Assembly (NCBI GenBank): GCA_030706105.1
Contig: JAUZPC010000159.1
Coordinates: 1-6,717, forward strand
DNA from: Bacteroidota bacterium
Lineage (GTDB): Bacteria; Bacteroidota; Ignavibacteria; Ignavibacteriales; Ignavibacteriaceae
Direction of reading: 5' to 3'
DNA length: 6,717 bases
The notes under the pieces are model-generated. The model was given only the letters and a program-made list of their open reading frames with translations. It searched no databases and was not told where the DNA came from. The translations under genes and the position numbers were made by a program. Position 1 is the first letter of the stretch, and each line of letters begins with the position of its first letter. This document shows positions 6,373-6,717 of this stretch, one piece after another.

Positions 6373-6463
6373 TTACATTCCACACTTGACAATAATTGTA
6401 AAATGTCCGAGCCAAGACTCAATTTATTAGGGATGAAAAGATTATAATGCAAATCTCCGGCTC

Positions 6464-6492
6464 TATCCCCCTTCTTTTTACGAAAGGGGATA
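6464..6492. repeat. Imperfect GC-rich palindrome (stem-loop), possible dispersed intergenic repeat or terminator
   Basis: TATCCCC (6464-6470) pairs with GGGGATA (6486-6492). The stem can slide one base along the C-run, 6467-6471, to add CTT/AAG-type pairs next to a loop containing TTTTTACG. The run of C and G stands out in an AT-rich noncoding stretch. It lies downstream of the right-edge gene and upstream of the M90 gene, so it could be a transcription stop between them, although no clean T-run follows on the minus strand. Similar C-rich/G-rich palindromes often recur between genes; repetition cannot be tested within this window. Confidence 0.45.
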
Positions 6493-6541
6493 AGGCTGAG
6501 ATTGTATGCACAAAAATGACATAATAATAAATGGTACTAAT

Positions 6542-6564
6542 CTGGTTATTATTTATTTAACCAG
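6542..6564 (-). terminator. Hairpin spanning the stop codon of the right-edge gene (weak terminator candidate)
   Basis: CTGGTTA (6542-6548) and TAACCAG (6558-6564) are perfect 7-base inverted arms around a 9-base A/T loop. The TAA stop codon (6553-6555 on the plus coordinates) falls inside the loop, and the last codons (Leu-Val-Lys) form part of one arm. On the minus strand the hairpin is followed by ATTAGTACC, not by a T-run, so intrinsic termination would be weak; an mRNA 3' end-protecting role is equally possible. Confidence 0.35.
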
Positions 6565-6717
6565 CATCATCTTCTTCGTCTGAATAAGATCTCCGGCTTT
6601 TATTGTATAGAAATAAATACCTGATGATAATCCTTTAGCGTTAAAATGAACAGTATGCTCGCCGGAAGGCTGTACTTCGTTTACAAGAGCTTTTACTTCA
6701 TTTCCTAAAACATCATA
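6553..6717 (-). CDS. T9SS-exported protein, C-terminal sorting domain only (gene runs off the right edge)
   Basis: Reading the minus strand from the right edge gives 54 residues ending at TAA (6553-6555). They begin YDVLGNEVKALVNEV, continue with GLSSGIYFYTIKAGD and end QTKKMMLVK. This is the second half of a type A T9SS C-terminal sorting domain. It aligns without gaps to the end of the 1211-residue protein, sharing Y-VLG, LSSGIYFY and TKKM-L-K. The domain directs export across the outer membrane by the Por/type IX system and is normally cut off or exchanged during anchoring. What the exported protein does cannot be known, because all functional domains lie outside the window. The expected NYPNPFNP motif would be just beyond the edge. 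Confidence 0.9.
   Translation of the reverse strand, partial: YDVLGNEVKALVNEVQPSGEHTVHFNAKGLSSGIYFYTIKAGDLIQTKKMMLVK

Larger units (their letters stand above)
6295..6552. other. Noncoding stretch upstream of the M90 gene
   Basis: This 258-base gap lies between the M90 gene start and the end of the right-edge gene, both on the minus strand. I see no convincing gene. It should hold the M90 promoter and the terminator of the right-edge gene. It contains a perfect 11-bp palindrome ACAATAATTGT (6389-6399), a C/G-rich imperfect palindrome (6464-6492), and short complementary segments GAGCC (6409-6413) and GGCTC (6459-6463) that could pair around the intervening sequence. The 10-base string ATCTCCGGCT occurs at 6453-6462 and again inside the right-edge gene at 6589-6598, probably by chance. 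Confidence 0.6.

Noticed and set aside
1..6717. CRISPR array, tRNA, rRNA, transposase, integrase or attachment sites
   Set aside because: No regularly spaced repeats, cloverleaf-like segments or mobile-element genes were seen in the window.

Overview
This is an AT-rich window whose coding style points to the Bacteroidota/Chlorobiota/Ignavibacteriota side of the FCB group. The strongest sign is two separate proteins ending in a type IX secretion system (T9SS) type A sorting domain. The complete one carries the NYPNPFNP motif and ends LSSGIYFYRI...TKKMVLTK, a style I associate with Ignavibacteria-like genomes. None of the genes has a convincing Shine-Dalgarno sequence, which also fits this group. 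The assignment rests on sequence style, not on a database search.

Layout: (1) 2-283, plus strand: the C-terminal end of an unrecognised protein that enters from the left edge. (2) 349-387: a strong, symmetrical, probably bidirectional intrinsic terminator shared with the next, convergent gene. (3) 400-4035, minus strand: a 1211-residue secreted multidomain protein. Its order is signal peptide, choice-of-anchor A domain, unassigned cysteine-containing beta-rich region, DUF11-like domain apparently interrupted by a second choice-of-anchor A domain, seven-bladed Asp-box propeller and T9SS sorting domain. (4) 4036-4468: an AT-rich divergent intergenic region with short repeats and a candidate promoter. 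(5) 4469-5506, plus strand: a LacI-family transcriptional regulator. (6) 5515-6294, minus strand: an MtfA-like (peptidase family M90) zinc metallopeptidase, convergent with the regulator and only 8 bases away. (7) 6295-6552: a noncoding stretch with an imperfect GC-rich palindrome. (8) 6553-6717, minus strand: the C-terminal end of a second T9SS-exported protein running off the right edge.

How the parts may work together: two exported, probably surface-attached or released proteins flank a small cytoplasmic regulatory pair. In E. coli MtfA acts on a sugar-responsive repressor (Mlc), so an M90 peptidase beside a LacI-type, usually sugar-responsive, regulator is suggestive. No shared operon or direct link can be shown from this sequence. 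I see no CRISPR array, tRNA, rRNA, transposase or integrase. The most interesting points are the probable nested domain insertion in the 1211-residue protein, its unassigned central region, and the short repeats in front of its gene.
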